Positions 27,570-34,868 of a stretch of DNA of 64,000 bases are shown here, piece after piece. Every line of letters starts with the position of its first letter. Within the stretch, counting starts at the first letter, position 1. The stretch comes from Sphaerisporangium sp. TRM90804 (GTDB lineage Bacteria; Actinomycetota; Actinomycetes; Streptosporangiales; Streptosporangiaceae). The stretch is from the NCBI RefSeq assembly GCF_029846175.1, contig NZ_JARWAC010000011.1, positions 1 to 64,000 on the forward strand, given 5' to 3'. The position numbers were made by a program, and so were the translations under genes. The notes under the pieces are model-generated. The model was not told the DNA's origin, did not search any database, and saw nothing but the letters and a program-made list of their open reading frames with translations.

Positions 27570-28306
27570 GCGTGCTCTTGGTGGCGGGGCTGTTGAGCAT
27601 GGGGGCGGTGTGGCTGTGGACGGGGCCCGATCGGGCGACGGTCCGGGTGGCGGCCCTGGCGCGAGGTTCTGGGGCAGGGCTGTGGCGATGGCCGGTGGGG
27701 CTGGTTCGGCTGTGGGAGCGCCCCAGCCGGGCGCGGCAGGCGGCCGCGTGGCGGCTGGCGTCGATCGATCTCTGCCAGGGCATCGTGGCCGAGCTGTCCG
27801 CCGGCCGCACGCCCGGAGAGGCGCTGGCCAGGGCGGTGTCGACGCTTGAGGCGCCCGATCCCGGTCTGCTGCGGCCGGTGGTCGCGATCGCGCGAGATGG
27901 CGGGGACGTCGCCGCCGCCCTCGTGCGCGCGGCTGCCGAGAACGGTGGCGAGGGCCTGCGCAGGCTGGCCGCGTGCTGGAGGGTGAGCCTCGGTGTGGGC
28001 GGCGGGCTGGCCGCGTTGATCGAGCGGGTCGCGGTGTCGCTGCGCGAGGCCGAGGCCCACCGTGCCGAGGTCGCGGCCCAGCTCGCGGGGCCTCGCTCCA
28101 CGGCACGGCTGCTCGCCTTCCTTCCACTGCTCGGGCTGCTGCTCGCCGCGGGCCTCGGCCTGCGTCCCCTGTCGTTCCTCTTCGGCGGCCCGGCCGGTCT
28201 CGCATGCCTCGTCGCCGGCATCGCGTTGGACCTCGCCGGCCTCTGGTGGACCAACCGCCTGGCACACCACGCCCAACGCCTGCACCCGCCCACCCCCACG
28301 CCCTGA
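27566..28306 (+). CDS. tadB: Tad secretion membrane protein TadB (type II secretion F family)
   Basis: A 246-residue inner-membrane platform protein. An N-terminal membrane helix (MSVLLVAGLLSMGAVWLW) is followed by the cytoplasmic T2SSF domain (ASIDLCQGIVAELSAGRTPG onwards, about 65-185) and two C-terminal helices (about 190-235: LLAFLPLLGLLLAAGLGLRP and LACLVAGIALDLAGLWW). The GTG start overlaps the stop of mini-ORF 2 (GTGA) and lies in the third copy of the tandem repeat. With TadC it forms the membrane platform driven by CpaF. Confidence 0.87.
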   Translation: MSVLLVAGLLSMGAVWLWTGPDRATVRVAALARGSGAGLWRWPVGLVRLWERPSRARQAAAWRLASIDLCQGIVAELSAGRTPGEALARAVSTLEAPDPGLLRPVVAIARDGGDVAAALVRAAAENGGEGLRRLAACWRVSLGVGGGLAALIERVAVSLREAEAHRAEVAAQLAGPRSTARLLAFLPLLGLLLAAGLGLRPLSFLFGGPAGLACLVAGIALDLAGLWWTNRLAHHAQRLHPPTPTP

Positions 28307-28370
28307 CGTTCTGAGATCGGCGCGGAGGATCTCGGTGGCGGAGGTCACGGTCGACGTTCCAGGCGCGACG

Positions 28371-28736
28371 GAGAGCGTGAGCGTGTTGCCGGCATCGGGG
28401 CTTGCGGCTCTGCCGGGGTCGTGTGGCCGGGGTCGTGTCGACGAGGGCGGGCGCTTGCGTGGTCGGTCGACGTGTCGGGGTGTCGAGGCGGGTGGAGCGC
28501 CTGGTGCGTTTCGCGCCCGGGGCCCGCGGTTCTGTCGGGTGGTGTGGCCGGGGGGAGTCGATGAGGTCTGCGGCCGGCGTGATCGGTCGTCGGGTCGGGG
28601 TGGCGAGGGAGGAGGAGAGCGTGAGTGTGCTGTTGGCGTCTGGGCTCGCGGCTTTGTCGGGGTGGTTGTGGCCGGGGCGTGTCGATGAGGGCCTACGGCT
28701 GGCGTGGATGACGGGGACGACTTCGAGGGGTGGGGG
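28371..28736 (+). repeat. three tandem copies (122 bp) at the tadC start
   Basis: The landmark GCGG...TG(C/T)CGGG recurs at 28404, 28526 and 28648, exactly 122 bases apart. Copies A (28371) and C (28615) are close, including GAGAGCGTGAG before the start; copy B (28493) is more diverged. Copy C contains the real tadC start; copy A carries an equivalent GTG. Confidence 0.88.
28377..28688 (+). CDS. out-of-frame duplicate of the tadC start
   Basis: The GTG in repeat copy A opens a 103-residue frame beginning MSVLPASGLAALPGSCGRGR and VDEGGRLRG, close to TadC's MSVLLASGLAALSGWLWPGR and VDEGLRLAW. It then passes through copy B (VVWPGGVDEV) and ends inside tadC in another frame. It is probably a duplication product; expression is unknown. 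Confidence 0.35.
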   Translation: MSVLPASGLAALPGSCGRGRVDEGGRLRGRSTCRGVEAGGAPGAFRARGPRFCRVVWPGGVDEVCGRRDRSSGRGGEGGGERECAVGVWARGFVGVVVAGACR

Positions 28737-29379
28737 GCGCCCGGCCGCCGCAGGTCAGGGTGCGAAGCCGTCGGCTCGGTGGTTGAGCGGCGAGCCGATG
28801 ACGGTGGTTCTGGCCATGCTGGCGGGTCTTCTGGTCGTCGGCGGTGCGCCGGGGCTGGTGGTGGGGGCATGTGCCGGTGGGGCGGCGGTGGTGGTCGTCC
28901 GCCGCCGGGAGCCGGTCGAGGTCCGGCACAGGCGTGCCCGCCTGGTGGCCGACCTGCCCTTCGCGGCGGACGTCATGGTGGCCTGTCTCCGGGCCGGGCA
29001 ACCGGTCACCGGTGCGGTCGAGACGGCGGCCGACGCCGTGGGCGGGCCCCTGGGGGACAGTCTGGCCTGGGTGGGCGGCCAGTTACGGCTGGGGGCCGCG
29101 CCAGAGGCGGCCTGGTCGGCACTCAAGGGCGACCGTGCGCTCTCCGGCCTGGTGCTCGGCATGACCCGGGCCGCGTCGAGCGGAGCGCCCGTGGCCGACG
29201 TGCTGACCCGCCTCGCCGACGACGCGCGCAGGAAAGGGCGGGCCGAGGCGTCCGCCGCCGCGAGACGCGCGGGAGTCCAGGTGGTCGCTCCCCTCGGGCT
29301 CTGCTTCCTGCCCGCCTTCGTCCTGCTCGGCATCGTCCCCGTCGTCGCGGGACTTGCCGGTCAGGTCTTCGGCCGCTGA
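28621..29379 (+). CDS. tadC: Tad secretion membrane protein TadC (type II secretion F family)
   Basis: A 252-residue partner of TadB. An N-terminal hydrophobic segment (MSVLLASGLAALSGWLW), a helix pair around 62-90 (TVVLAMLAGLLVVGG, LVVGACAGGAAVVVV), the T2SSF domain (VADLPFAADVMVACLRAGQP onward) and a C-terminal helix (PLGLCFLPAFVLLGIVPVVA). AGGAGGAG immediately precedes the GTG start, which lies in the third 122-bp repeat copy. The longer frame from 28402 would translate the earlier repeat copies and is less likely. Confidence 0.86.
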   Translation: MSVLLASGLAALSGWLWPGRVDEGLRLAWMTGTTSRGGGRPAAAGQGAKPSARWLSGEPMTVVLAMLAGLLVVGGAPGLVVGACAGGAAVVVVRRREPVEVRHRRARLVADLPFAADVMVACLRAGQPVTGAVETAADAVGGPLGDSLAWVGGQLRLGAAPEAAWSALKGDRALSGLVLGMTRAASSGAPVADVLTRLADDARRKGRAEASAAARRAGVQVVAPLGLCFLPAFVLLGIVPVVAGLAGQVFGR

Positions 29380-29406
29380 ACCGCTCGATGTACGTGCTCC
29401 GCCGAG

Positions 29407-29430
29407 TTATCCACAGAATCGCGCTCGGCC
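29407..29430 (+). promoter_or_regulatory. third copy of the DnaA-box element, before the DUF4244 gene
   Basis: TTATCCACAGAATCGCGCTC then GGCC, matching 23 of 24 bases of the element repeated at 24863. It lies 118 bases before the DUF4244 start and 28 bases after tadC. It may be a binding site for DnaA or for a shared regulator. Confidence 0.5.
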
Positions 29431-29524
29431 CAGATGGCTTCTTCCGGTTGCGACACCCTGGTTTCACCTGGTGAGAGCGGTGCGGATGATCCGCACGGCT
29501 CACGATGACTCAAGGGAGAGGCCG

Positions 29525-29926
29525 ATGCACAGGTGCGTTAAGGAGCCCATCCGGCACACGCCGCGAGCGGTGGCTCCGAGGGACAGCTCAGCCGCCCGGC
29601 ATCGGCGGCCGGCGCCGCGCTGCCGGGTCCGCAAGCCGGCCCACAGGCTCGCACTCATGGGACGCCGGCTCGCCATGGCGACCGGCAGGCTCGGCCTGAT
29701 CTCACGCGGGTTCGGCCTGATCTCATGCCGGTTCGCCGCGACGGGCCGCAAGCTGGTGACCACCGCCCGCGTCCGGTCCGAGGCGGGCATGTCCACGGCC
29801 GAGTACGCGGTGGGAACCATCGCCGCCTGTGCTTTCGCCGGTCTGCTCTTCAAGATCGTGACCAGCCCCGAGATCCGGAAGATGCTGTCCGACCTCATCG
29901 CCCGCGCGCTCAAGTTGGCCGGCTGA
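29525..29926 (+). CDS. DUF4244 Flp-pilin-like protein with long basic N-terminal extension
   Basis: A 133-residue protein. The C-terminal 45 residues, EAGMSTAEYAVGTIAACAFA and then GLLFKIV, are a type IV pilin-like segment: a Gly before MSTAEY fits a prepilin peptidase site and the helix that follows is hydrophobic. This is the probable major pilin (Rv3656c type). The first 85 residues are unusually long and very basic (many Arg) and include a 7-residue duplication (GLISRGF/GLISCRF) from a 21-bp DNA repeat at 29690-29731. GGGAGAGG precedes the chosen ATG; later starts at MGRRLAMATG are possible. Confidence 0.8.
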   Translation: MHRCVKEPIRHTPRAVAPRDSSAARHRRPAPRCRVRKPAHRLALMGRRLAMATGRLGLISRGFGLISCRFAATGRKLVTTARVRSEAGMSTAEYAVGTIAACAFAGLLFKIVTSPEIRKMLSDLIARALKLAG

Positions 29927-29983
29927 CATGGACGCCCCCCGGCATCGGTTCCAACCCGCGTCGCCGGTTGGGCGGGTACTGGT

Positions 29984-30394
29984 GTGAGGGGGGTGCGGCG
30001 GGCGAGGGGGTGGCGGTCCGAGGTTGGGGCGGTCACGGCGGAGACGGCTGTGGCGCTTCCCGCGCTGGTGCTTGTCCTGGGGGTCGCTCTGTGGGCGGTC
30101 GCGGCCGTGGGGGTGCAGCTTCAGTGCGTCGACGCGGCTCGCGCCGGGGCGAGGGCGGCAGCCAGGGGGGAGTCCCTCGACGCGGTGCATCGAGCGGTGG
30201 CGCGCGCGGCACCTCCCGGTGCTGTCGTCAGCGTCAGCCGTGACCTTGGACTGAGCCGGGTCACCGTCACCGCGACGCTGCGTCCCAGCTGGGCGGTGGC
30301 CGTCCCCGAGCTGCCCCTGCGAGCCACGGCGACGTCCGCGACCGAGCCCGGAGCGGGGACGCCCGCCTCGGCGACGCAGGTGCCGCACTGGTAG
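29984..30394 (+). CDS. TadE-like pilus protein
   Basis: A 136-residue protein. After a short basic start comes GAVTAETAVALPALVLVLG, the TadE/TadG hallmark: a Glu five residues into a hydrophobic helix, as in pseudopilins. The rest is a small extracellular domain ending in a Thr/Ala/Pro tail. It is probably a minor pilin-like subunit. The start is a GTG at the end of a 57-base gap after the pilin gene; a ribosome-binding site is not clear. Confidence 0.8.
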   Translation: MRGVRRARGWRSEVGAVTAETAVALPALVLVLGVALWAVAAVGVQLQCVDAARAGARAAARGESLDAVHRAVARAAPPGAVVSVSRDLGLSRVTVTATLRPSWAVAVPELPLRATATSATEPGAGTPASATQVPHW

Positions 30395-30442
30395 CGGTCG
30401 GAAGGATGACGCGGGTGATGGGCGGAGGGGCGGTGTATGTGC

Positions 30443-30694
30443 GACGAGAGGAGTCGGGGGGTGGTGAGGAGTCTGGGGTGATGGGGAGCCGCGATGGCTA
30501 TGCGGCTGAGGAGTCGAGGGGTGATGGGGGAGGTCGGGGAACGTGCGGCGCGAGGAGTCGAGCGGTGGTGATCGAGGGAGGGGGGTGAGGGTGTGGCGTG
30601 AGGAGTCGAGGGGTGGTGGTCGAGGGAGGGGGGTGAGGGTGTGGCGTGAGGAATCGAGGGGTGGTGATCGAGGGGCGGGGACGGTCTGGGTTCT
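30443..30694 (+). repeat. 48-bp in-frame tandem repeat carrying start codons
   Basis: Units begin at about 30551, 30599 and 30647, each GAGGAGTCGAGGGGTGGTG, then a CGAGGGAGG stretch and GGGGGTGAGGGTGTGGCG. Degenerate copies extend upstream to about 30443. Each unit contains a strong ribosome-binding site (GAGGGAGG) and a GTG (30585, 30633), 48 bases or 16 codons apart. Confidence 0.88.
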
Positions 30695-31001
30695 GGCCTT
30701 GATGGGGCTGGTGTGGGTGTCGGCCGTGGCGTTGGTGCTCGTGGGGTCGGCTCGGGTGGCTCGGCATCGTGCCCAGTCGGCGGCTGATCTCAGTGCTCTG
30801 GCGGCGGCGGTGCACGCGTTGGCCGCTCCCGAGAAGGCGTGCGGGCATGCTCGTCGGCTCGCCACGGCGAACCACGCGTCCCTGAGGCGGTGTGTCGTGC
30901 GAGCCGGGGTCGTGGACGTCAAGGTCGCCGCCCGGTTCGTCCTTCCCGGCCTGGACGGCCCCCTGGAGGCCGAAGCGGAGGCCCGCGCCGGCCCCCGGTG
31001 A
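30543..31001 (+). CDS. Rv3654c-like TadG/TadE-family pilus protein
   Basis: Up to 152 residues. The conserved part begins DRGAGTVWVLALMGLVWVSA, a pseudopilin-like hydrophobic helix, followed by RHRAQSAADLSALAAAVHAL, typical of TadG-like proteins (Rv3654c), and a short domain with two Cys. The N-terminus is a repeated REESRGG(D/G)RGRGVRVW segment from the 48-bp repeat. Three in-frame GTG starts (30543, 30585, 30633), two of them with their own ribosome-binding site, could give proteins of 152, 138 and 122 residues; I think the last is the ancestral start. It is the final gene of the Tad locus. Confidence 0.75.
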   Translation: MRREESSGGDRGRGVRVWREESRGGGRGRGVRVWREESRGGDRGAGTVWVLALMGLVWVSAVALVLVGSARVARHRAQSAADLSALAAAVHALAAPEKACGHARRLATANHASLRRCVVRAGVVDVKVAARFVLPGLDGPLEAEAEARAGPR

Positions 31002-31280
31002 GGGCCGCGATCAGCCCCGCTCCCCCTCGACAGTGCCGGTCTCAGTGGCCAGGGAAGGCGGCGGCTTGGCGTCCAAGAGTTCGGGTCCCTACCCGGTCAC
31101 CCTGGCGCGCCGGTGCCCGTGGCCCGCGACGCTGGGGACGGTAAGGCTGCCCGCCACCTCCACTCTCGACCACGCCCGCCATCTCGCCGCTCTCAGTGGC
31201 GCTGACTCAGCGGCATCGGGCTCTGTGTGGCATCAAGTCCTGCGTGTCCCGCTCTTTGTGGTGTTCGGTCCGGTGCGGGG
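31002..31280. other. intergenic region after the Tad locus
   Basis: About 280 bases between the last Tad gene and the minisatellite. No gene or clear terminator hairpin was recognised. Confidence 0.4.
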
Positions 31281-31440
31281 GTCCGGTGCGGTGCGGTGTC
31301 GGGTGTGCGCGGGGGTCCGGTGCGGTGTCGGGTGTGCGCGGGGGTCCGGTGCGGTGTCGGGTGTGGGCGGGGGTCCGGTGCGGTGCGGTGTCGGGTGTGG
31401 GCGGGGGTCTGGTGCGGTGCGGTGTCGGGTGTGCGCGGGT
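31281..31440 (+). repeat. 29/34-bp minisatellite, five copies
   Basis: Units beginning GTCCGGTGCGG start at 31281, 31315, 31344, 31373 and 31407 (the last as GTCTGG). They differ in whether the internal GTGCG is doubled (34 bp) or single (29 bp). It lies between the convergent Tad operon and helicase gene, just past the helicase stop. There are no spacers, so it is not a CRISPR array. Confidence 0.9.
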
Positions 31441-31463
31441 GTTCGGCTGGTGCGGCTTCGGGG

Positions 31464-33860
31464 CTATGTGGGCGGTCGGCGCTGCGGGGCGTCGGGGGGC
31501 GTTGGGCCTGGGTGGACGGCGGTGGGGTTGGGGGTGGGGGGCGGGGTGGGGAGGAGGGTGTCGAGGAGGGTTATGGCGCCTTGTTTGTCCAAGGGGTCGT
31601 TGCCGTTGCCGCATTTGGGGGACTGGATGCAGGAGGGGCAGCCGCGGTCGCATTCGCAGGACGCTATGGCCTCGCGGGTGGCGGTCAGCCACTCGTGGGC
31701 TCGGGAGTAGCCGCGTTCGGCGAAGCCGGCGCCGCCTTCGTGGCCGTCGTAGACGAAGACGGTGAGGAGGCCGGTGTCCATGTGGAGTTCGGTGGACACG
31801 CCGCCGATGTCCCAGCGGTCGCAGGTGGCGAACAGCGGGAGCAGGCCGATGGCGGCGTGCTCGGCCGCGTGGGCGGCGCCGCCCAGGTGGAAGCCCTCGG
31901 CGAGCAAAGGCGCCACCGAGGAGTCCGGCAGCGTCCACCAGACCGCGCGGGTGCGCAGGGTGCGGGGCGGCAGGTCCAGCGGCTCCTCGCCGAGCACCTC
32001 GCCGGAGTGGACGCGGCGCTTCAGGAAGGACACCACCTGTCTGGTGACCTCCACGGTGCCGAAGTGCAGCTCGCCGGGGCCGAGGGGCTGTGAGCGCAGG
32101 GACTCCAGCACCGAGATGTCGGTGACGTCCCTGGCGAAGGTGGAGTAGTCGGGCTCGGCGGAGGAGACGAGTGCGACGCCCGCGTCCAGGTCGAGCAGCT
32201 CGACCAGGTAGGTCTCGCCCTGGTGGATGTGGACGGCGCCGGTGTGCACGGCCGTGTGGGCGGACGGCTCGTCCACGGTGCCGAGCAGGCGGCCGGTGGC
32301 CGCCTCGACCACCTGCACGGGCGCCCCGCCCGAGCCCCTGATGTCGGCGAGGTCGGCCGCCCGCTCCCGCCGCGTCCAGAACCACCCCTGCGGGCGGCGC
32401 CGGAGCATGCCACGGGCCACGAGGTCGTCCAGCGCGGCCCCGGACGCCGGGCCGAAGACGGCGAGGTCGTCCTCGGTGAGCGGGATCTCGGCCGCCGCCG
32501 CGCACAGGTGCGGCCCGAGCACGTACGGGTTGTCGGGGTCGAGCACGATCGCCTCCACCGGCCGCCCGAACAGCGCCTCCGGGTGGTGGACGAGGTAGGT
32601 GTCCAGCGGGTCGTCCCGCGCGATCAGCACGGCGAGGGCGTCCTGGCCGTCACGCCCGGCGCGGCCCGCCTGCTGCCACAGCGAGGCCCGTGTGCCCGGC
32701 CATCCCGCGATCAGCACGGCGTCCAGGCCCGAGACGTCGATGCCGAGCTCCAGCGCGCTGGTCGTGGCCAGACCCATGATCGCGCCCGACCGCAGCCCCT
32801 TCTCGAGCAGGCGCCTGTCCTCGGCGAGATAACCGGCCCGGTAGGCGGCCACCCGGGCCGGCAGCTCGGGGGAGACCTCCCCCAGGTGGTCGCGGGCGAT
32901 CAGCGACACCATCTCGGCGGCCCGGCGCGACCGGACGAAGGCGAGCGTGCGCACGTCGTCCACCACGAGGTCGGACAGCAGGTCGGCGGTCTCCGCGGTC
33001 ACCGTGCGCCGGACCGGAGCGCCCCCCTCGCCCCGCAGGTCGGTCAGGGGCGGCTCCCAGAGCGCGAAAGTGGTGGAACCCCGGGGAGAGGCGTCCGTCG
33101 TCACCTCGGCCATCTCAAGGCCTGTCAGGCGCATCGCCGCGGTCGCGGGGTCGCTCACCGTGGCGGAGACGAGCACGAACACCGGTTCCGCGCCGTATCT
33201 TCCGCAGATGCGGCGAAGGCGCCGGAGGATCTGCGCCACGTGCGACCCGAACACCCCCCGGTACCCGTGGCACTCGTCGACGACCACCAGCCGCAGGCGC
33301 CGCCAGAACGACGACCAGGCCGAGTGGCGCGGCAGCATCGACCGATGAAGCATGTCGGGGTTGGTCAGCACGTAGTTGGCGTGTTTGCGTACCCACTGGC
33401 GCTCGTCGGGCGGGGTGTCCCCGTCGTAGGTCGCCGGGCGCACCTGGGCGAGCTTCAGGTCGCGCACCGAGCGGAGCTGGTCGGCGGCGAGCGCCTTGGT
33501 CGGTGTGAGATACAGCACCGACCCCCCTGACAGGATCTCCGACACGGCCGGCACCAGGTAGGCGAGTGATTTTCCCGACGCCGTCCCCGTGGAGATGATC
33601 ACGTTTCGGCCACGGTGCGCGTGCTCTGCCGCCGTGGCCTGGTGCTCCCAAAGGCCGTCGACACCGAGGTTTCGCAGACGGCTGACAAGAAGCTCGCCCA
33701 CCCACTCCGGCCATCGCGCTTCACCCGCCTGACGTGCGGGAACGTGCTCTATATGCGTGACGCGCTCCCGACGCGCGGGGGTCGCGAGCAGGCGAGCCAG
33801 CGGGGGGCCGGCCCGACGTGAGGGTGATGTAGTCGGAGTCACTGGTTTCCAGTTTGGCAT
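31464..33860 (-). CDS. DEAD/DEAH helicase with DUF1998 zinc-binding tail (MrfA/Rv3649 type)
   Basis: About 798 residues. The N-terminal RecA domain has a Q-like motif (GLWEHQATA), Walker A STGTASGKS, YLTPTKALA, DEAH-type box VVVDECHGY and SAT. The second RecA domain holds TSALELGIDVSGLD and QQAGRAGRDG. The C-terminal DUF1998 domain ends in four cysteines (CECDRGCPSCIQSPKCG), a zinc site. Relatives include MrfA, which takes part in mitomycin damage repair in Bacillus. The ATG giving MPNWKPVTP was chosen; it lacks a ribosome-binding site. It is divergent from bldG and ends just before the minisatellite. Confidence 0.9.
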   Translation of the reverse strand: MPNWKPVTPTTSPSRRAGPPLARLLATPARRERVTHIEHVPARQAGEARWPEWVGELLVSRLRNLGVDGLWEHQATAAEHAHRGRNVIISTGTASGKSLAYLVPAVSEILSGGSVLYLTPTKALAADQLRSVRDLKLAQVRPATYDGDTPPDERQWVRKHANYVLTNPDMLHRSMLPRHSAWSSFWRRLRLVVVDECHGYRGVFGSHVAQILRRLRRICGRYGAEPVFVLVSATVSDPATAAMRLTGLEMAEVTTDASPRGSTTFALWEPPLTDLRGEGGAPVRRTVTAETADLLSDLVVDDVRTLAFVRSRRAAEMVSLIARDHLGEVSPELPARVAAYRAGYLAEDRRLLEKGLRSGAIMGLATTSALELGIDVSGLDAVLIAGWPGTRASLWQQAGRAGRDGQDALAVLIARDDPLDTYLVHHPEALFGRPVEAIVLDPDNPYVLGPHLCAAAAEIPLTEDDLAVFGPASGAALDDLVARGMLRRRPQGWFWTRRERAADLADIRGSGGAPVQVVEAATGRLLGTVDEPSAHTAVHTGAVHIHQGETYLVELLDLDAGVALVSSAEPDYSTFARDVTDISVLESLRSQPLGPGELHFGTVEVTRQVVSFLKRRVHSGEVLGEEPLDLPPRTLRTRAVWWTLPDSSVAPLLAEGFHLGGAAHAAEHAAIGLLPLFATCDRWDIGGVSTELHMDTGLLTVFVYDGHEGGAGFAERGYSRAHEWLTATREAIASCECDRGCPSCIQSPKCGNGNDPLDKQGAITLLDTLLPTPPPTPNPTAVHPGPTPPDAPQRRPPT

Positions 33861-33893
33861 CTTGGGGGAGAGTCGCCCGGAGTCGTGATTTCG

Positions 33894-33899
33894 TATAGA
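33894..33899 (+). promoter_or_regulatory. possible -10 of the bldG operon
   Basis: TATAGA about 117 bases before the bldG start, in an A/T-richer patch. A -35 was not clear. Confidence 0.35.
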
Positions 33900-34015
33900 C
33901 ACGAAGGCGGGGCGTGGTTGAATGCCGCGCGTCAGGGTATTGCGCGCTGGGACTTGGGGTCCCAGCATGTCAGACCCCTCGTCGTGGACTCAGCAGGCAA
34001 GGCGCTGGAGGATCT

Positions 34016-34366
34016 GTGGATCTGAAGTTGGACCACCGTACTGAAGACAGACTCACCATCGTGGAAGTCGAGGGTGAGATCGACGTCTATACCGCGCCGA
34101 GGCTGCGAGAGCTGCTGATCGACCTGGTCAACAAGGGTAACTTCCACCTTCTCGTCAACATGGAGAAGGTGGACTTCCTCGATTCCACTGGACTCGGTGT
34201 CCTGGTCGGCGGGCTCAAGCGCGTTCGGGCGCACGACGGCTCCCTGGAGCTCGTCTGCACGCAGGAGCGCATCCTGAAGATCTTCCGGATCACCGGTCTG
34301 ACGAAGGTCTTCGGGATTTACGCCTCGGTCGAAGAGGCCAAGGAAGCTCACGGCCGAGACAAGTAG
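34016..34366 (+). CDS. bldG: anti-sigma factor antagonist BldG (STAS domain)
   Basis: A 116-residue STAS protein nearly identical in type to Streptomyces BldG. Motifs [14 protein letters not shown] and [20 protein letters not shown] contain the phosphorylatable Ser57 (DFLDSTGLG); [15 protein letters not shown] follows. In its unphosphorylated form it sequesters anti-sigma factors and is needed for aerial growth and antibiotic production in Streptomyces. The GTG start follows GGAG by about 5 bases. The kinase/anti-sigma partner is encoded 2 bases downstream. Confidence 0.94.
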   Translation: MDLKLDHRTEDRLTIVEVEGEIDVYTAPRLRELLIDLVNKGNFHLLVNMEKVDFLDSTGLGVLVGGLKRVRAHDGSLELVCTQERILKIFRITGLTKVFGIYASVEEAKEAHGRDK

Positions 34367-34368
34367 TC

Positions 34369-34839
34369 ATGGCCACCGTCGAGCTGACGTTCAGTGCACT
34401 GCCCGCCCACGTCCGGACGGCGCGGTTGGTCGCCACGGCGATCGCCCGTCGCACGGGGGTGGCGGAGGCGCTGCTGGACGAAGTGCGGCTCGCCGTGGGG
34501 GAGGCTTGCTCGCGGGCAGTGGAGGCGCATCGCGTCCACTGCCCGGGCGAGCCCATCCGCATCGAGCTGTGCGACGATTCCGGGCGCTTCGAGGTCACCG
34601 TGACCGACTCGGCGCCCAGTGACGATCTGGAGCAGGCGTACAAGGACGAGGAAGGGCCGCCGACCGCCGTCAACGGCACGGCCCTGGCCAGCCTGCTTCC
34701 CGCGGACACGTTGATGTCGGGGTTCGGCATCGCCGTCATCGCCGCTTTGGCGGACGACGTCGAGGTCTATCCGAGCGCGAAGGGCCTGCGCATCCGCATG
34801 AGCTGGCCCGCCCACGCCACCGGCCTGACCCCCGCCTGA
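34369..34839 (+). CDS. anti-sigma factor / ATP-binding protein partner of BldG (RsbW-like)
   Basis: A 156-residue HATPase-like protein matching the gene after bldG in Streptomyces. The N-box region is DEVRLAVGEACSRAVEAH, where Ser-Arg replaces the usual Asn, and the glycine region MSGFGIAVIAALADDVEV follows. It may bind ATP and phosphorylate BldG, or act as an anti-sigma factor; the altered N-box makes kinase activity uncertain. The ATG is 2 bases after the bldG stop, so they form one operon, closed by a hairpin 5 bases after this gene. Confidence 0.88.
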   Translation: MATVELTFSALPAHVRTARLVATAIARRTGVAEALLDEVRLAVGEACSRAVEAHRVHCPGEPIRIELCDDSGRFEVTVTDSAPSDDLEQAYKDEEGPPTAVNGTALASLLPADTLMSGFGIAVIAALADDVEVYPSAKGLRIRMSWPAHATGLTPA

Positions 34840-34844
34840 CCCGC

Positions 34845-34868
34845 GGCGTGGCCTACACCGGCCACGCC
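34845..34868 (+). terminator. terminator of the bldG operon
   Basis: GGCGTGGCC, loop TACACC, GGCCACGCC, directly after the stop. Confidence 0.75.

Larger units (their letters stand above)
27258..27630 (+). repeat. three tandem copies (134/140 bp) across the cpaF-tadB junction
   Basis: Copies start at 27258, 27392 and 27532, each with TGCCCGCC, CAGAGCGC and a GTGA start/stop overlap at 27292, 27426 and 27566. Each copy holds the end of the CpaF reading frame and the beginning of the TadB frame. Only the first end and the last beginning belong to the full-length genes. Confidence 0.92.

Noticed and set aside
24780-29415. Possible replication origin because of three TTATCCACA boxes.
   Set aside because: No dnaA, dnaN, recF or parAB nearby, only three boxes over 4.6 kb, and no A/T-rich unwinding region.
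31281-31440. CRISPR array.
   Set aside because: Repeats are directly adjacent with no unique spacers, and there are no cas genes.
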